NCBI GenBank assembly: GCA_030826005.1
Contig: JAPJOW010000245.1
Coordinates: forward strand, 1 to 6,216
Length of the DNA: 6,216 nucleotides
Direction of reading: 5' to 3'
Source: Aliterella sp. RAGGC_92
Lineage (GTDB): Bacteria > Cyanobacteriota > Cyanobacteriia > Cyanobacteriales > Chroococcidiopsidaceae
Shown here: positions 6,054-6,216 of the stretch, piece by piece
Numbering within the stretch: the first letter of the stretch is position 1
Layout of the letters: each line of letters opens with the position of its first letter
Notes under the pieces: generated by a model
Told to the model about the DNA's origin: nothing
Databases searched by the model: none
Seen by the model: only the letters and a program-made list of their open reading frames with translations
Made by a program: the position numbers and the translations under genes

Positions 6054-6216
6054 ATGACGGCATCGACCCAAGAAACAAAGTTATCAATTCCAGATTTTTG
6101 TCAAGGGATACAGTATTTTGGCGAACAATTGCCAGGATTTGAGACTTATGGGAGAGAATGTGCGATTTCTCAAGGTAAATGTGCGATCGCCGATCCCCAA
6201 TCCTCCGATGCAGTAT
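6054..6216 (+). CDS. N-terminus of a probable transketolase-like protein (cut by window end)
   Basis: The reading frame is open from the ATG to the window end and gives 54 residues, so only the beginning of the protein is visible. A good ribosome binding site (6041-6046) and a HIP1 site inside the frame (6183-6190) support it as a real gene. The segments IPDFCQGIQYFGEQLPGFETYG (12-33) and the following AIADPQ (44-49) remind me strongly of the N-terminus of a second, transketolase-like thiamine-diphosphate protein annotated in many cyanobacteria. This is recall of a family, not a motif match: the cofactor-binding motifs would lie further downstream. No signal peptide or membrane segment is seen. 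It is divergent from the P450 gene. Confidence 0.6.
   Translation, partial: MTASTQETKLSIPDFCQGIQYFGEQLPGFETYGRECAISQGKCAIADPQSSDAV

Noticed and set aside
1..6216. CRISPR array, tRNA or rRNA genes
   Set aside because: No regularly spaced direct repeats and no tRNA- or rRNA-like stretches were seen on either strand.

Overview
The window looks like cyanobacterial chromosome. The octamer GCGATCGC (HIP1, typical of many cyanobacteria) occurs 13 times in 6.2 kb. There is a short C-rich tandem repeat at the left edge, a cytochrome P450 that reads as the cyanobacterial CYP110 type, and a CcmM-like gamma-carbonic-anhydrase fold. I cannot name the species. The C-rich tandem repeat and CYP110 suggest a filamentous or Chroococcidiopsis-like lineage, but this is only an impression.

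Layout: (1) 35-901 (+) encodes a circularly permuted YlqF/RbgA ribosome-assembly GTPase, preceded directly by three C-rich octamers. (2) 1002-2132 and 2142-2837 (+) are nine bases apart and look like one transcription unit. The first encodes an exported protein with two gamma-carbonic-anhydrase-like domains; the second encodes a beta-carbonic anhydrase with a twin-arginine signal. (3) 2830-4020 (-) encodes a family 2 glycosyltransferase with C-terminal TPRs; it converges on the beta-CA gene with an 8-bp overlap. (4) 4021-4470 has no convincing gene. It holds a hairpin-rich, MITE-like repeat (about 4091-4230) and two open fragments in different frames. (5) 4471-5817 (-) encodes the P450. (6) A divergent 236-bp AT-rich gap leads to a gene at 6054 (+), cut by the window end, whose first 54 residues resemble a cyanobacterial transketolase-like protein.

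The carbonic anhydrase pair is the most interesting part. Both products carry export signals, so both should act outside the cytoplasm (periplasm or thylakoid lumen) on CO2/bicarbonate, unlike the carboxysomal CcmM and CcaA enzymes. In the gamma protein neither domain keeps all three zinc histidines. Domain 1 keeps the one that a neighbouring subunit donates in the classical trimer, and domain 2 keeps the other two. That complementary pattern suggests a shared metal site between unlike domains. The flanking genes (GTPase, glycosyltransferase, P450) show no clear functional tie to this pair.
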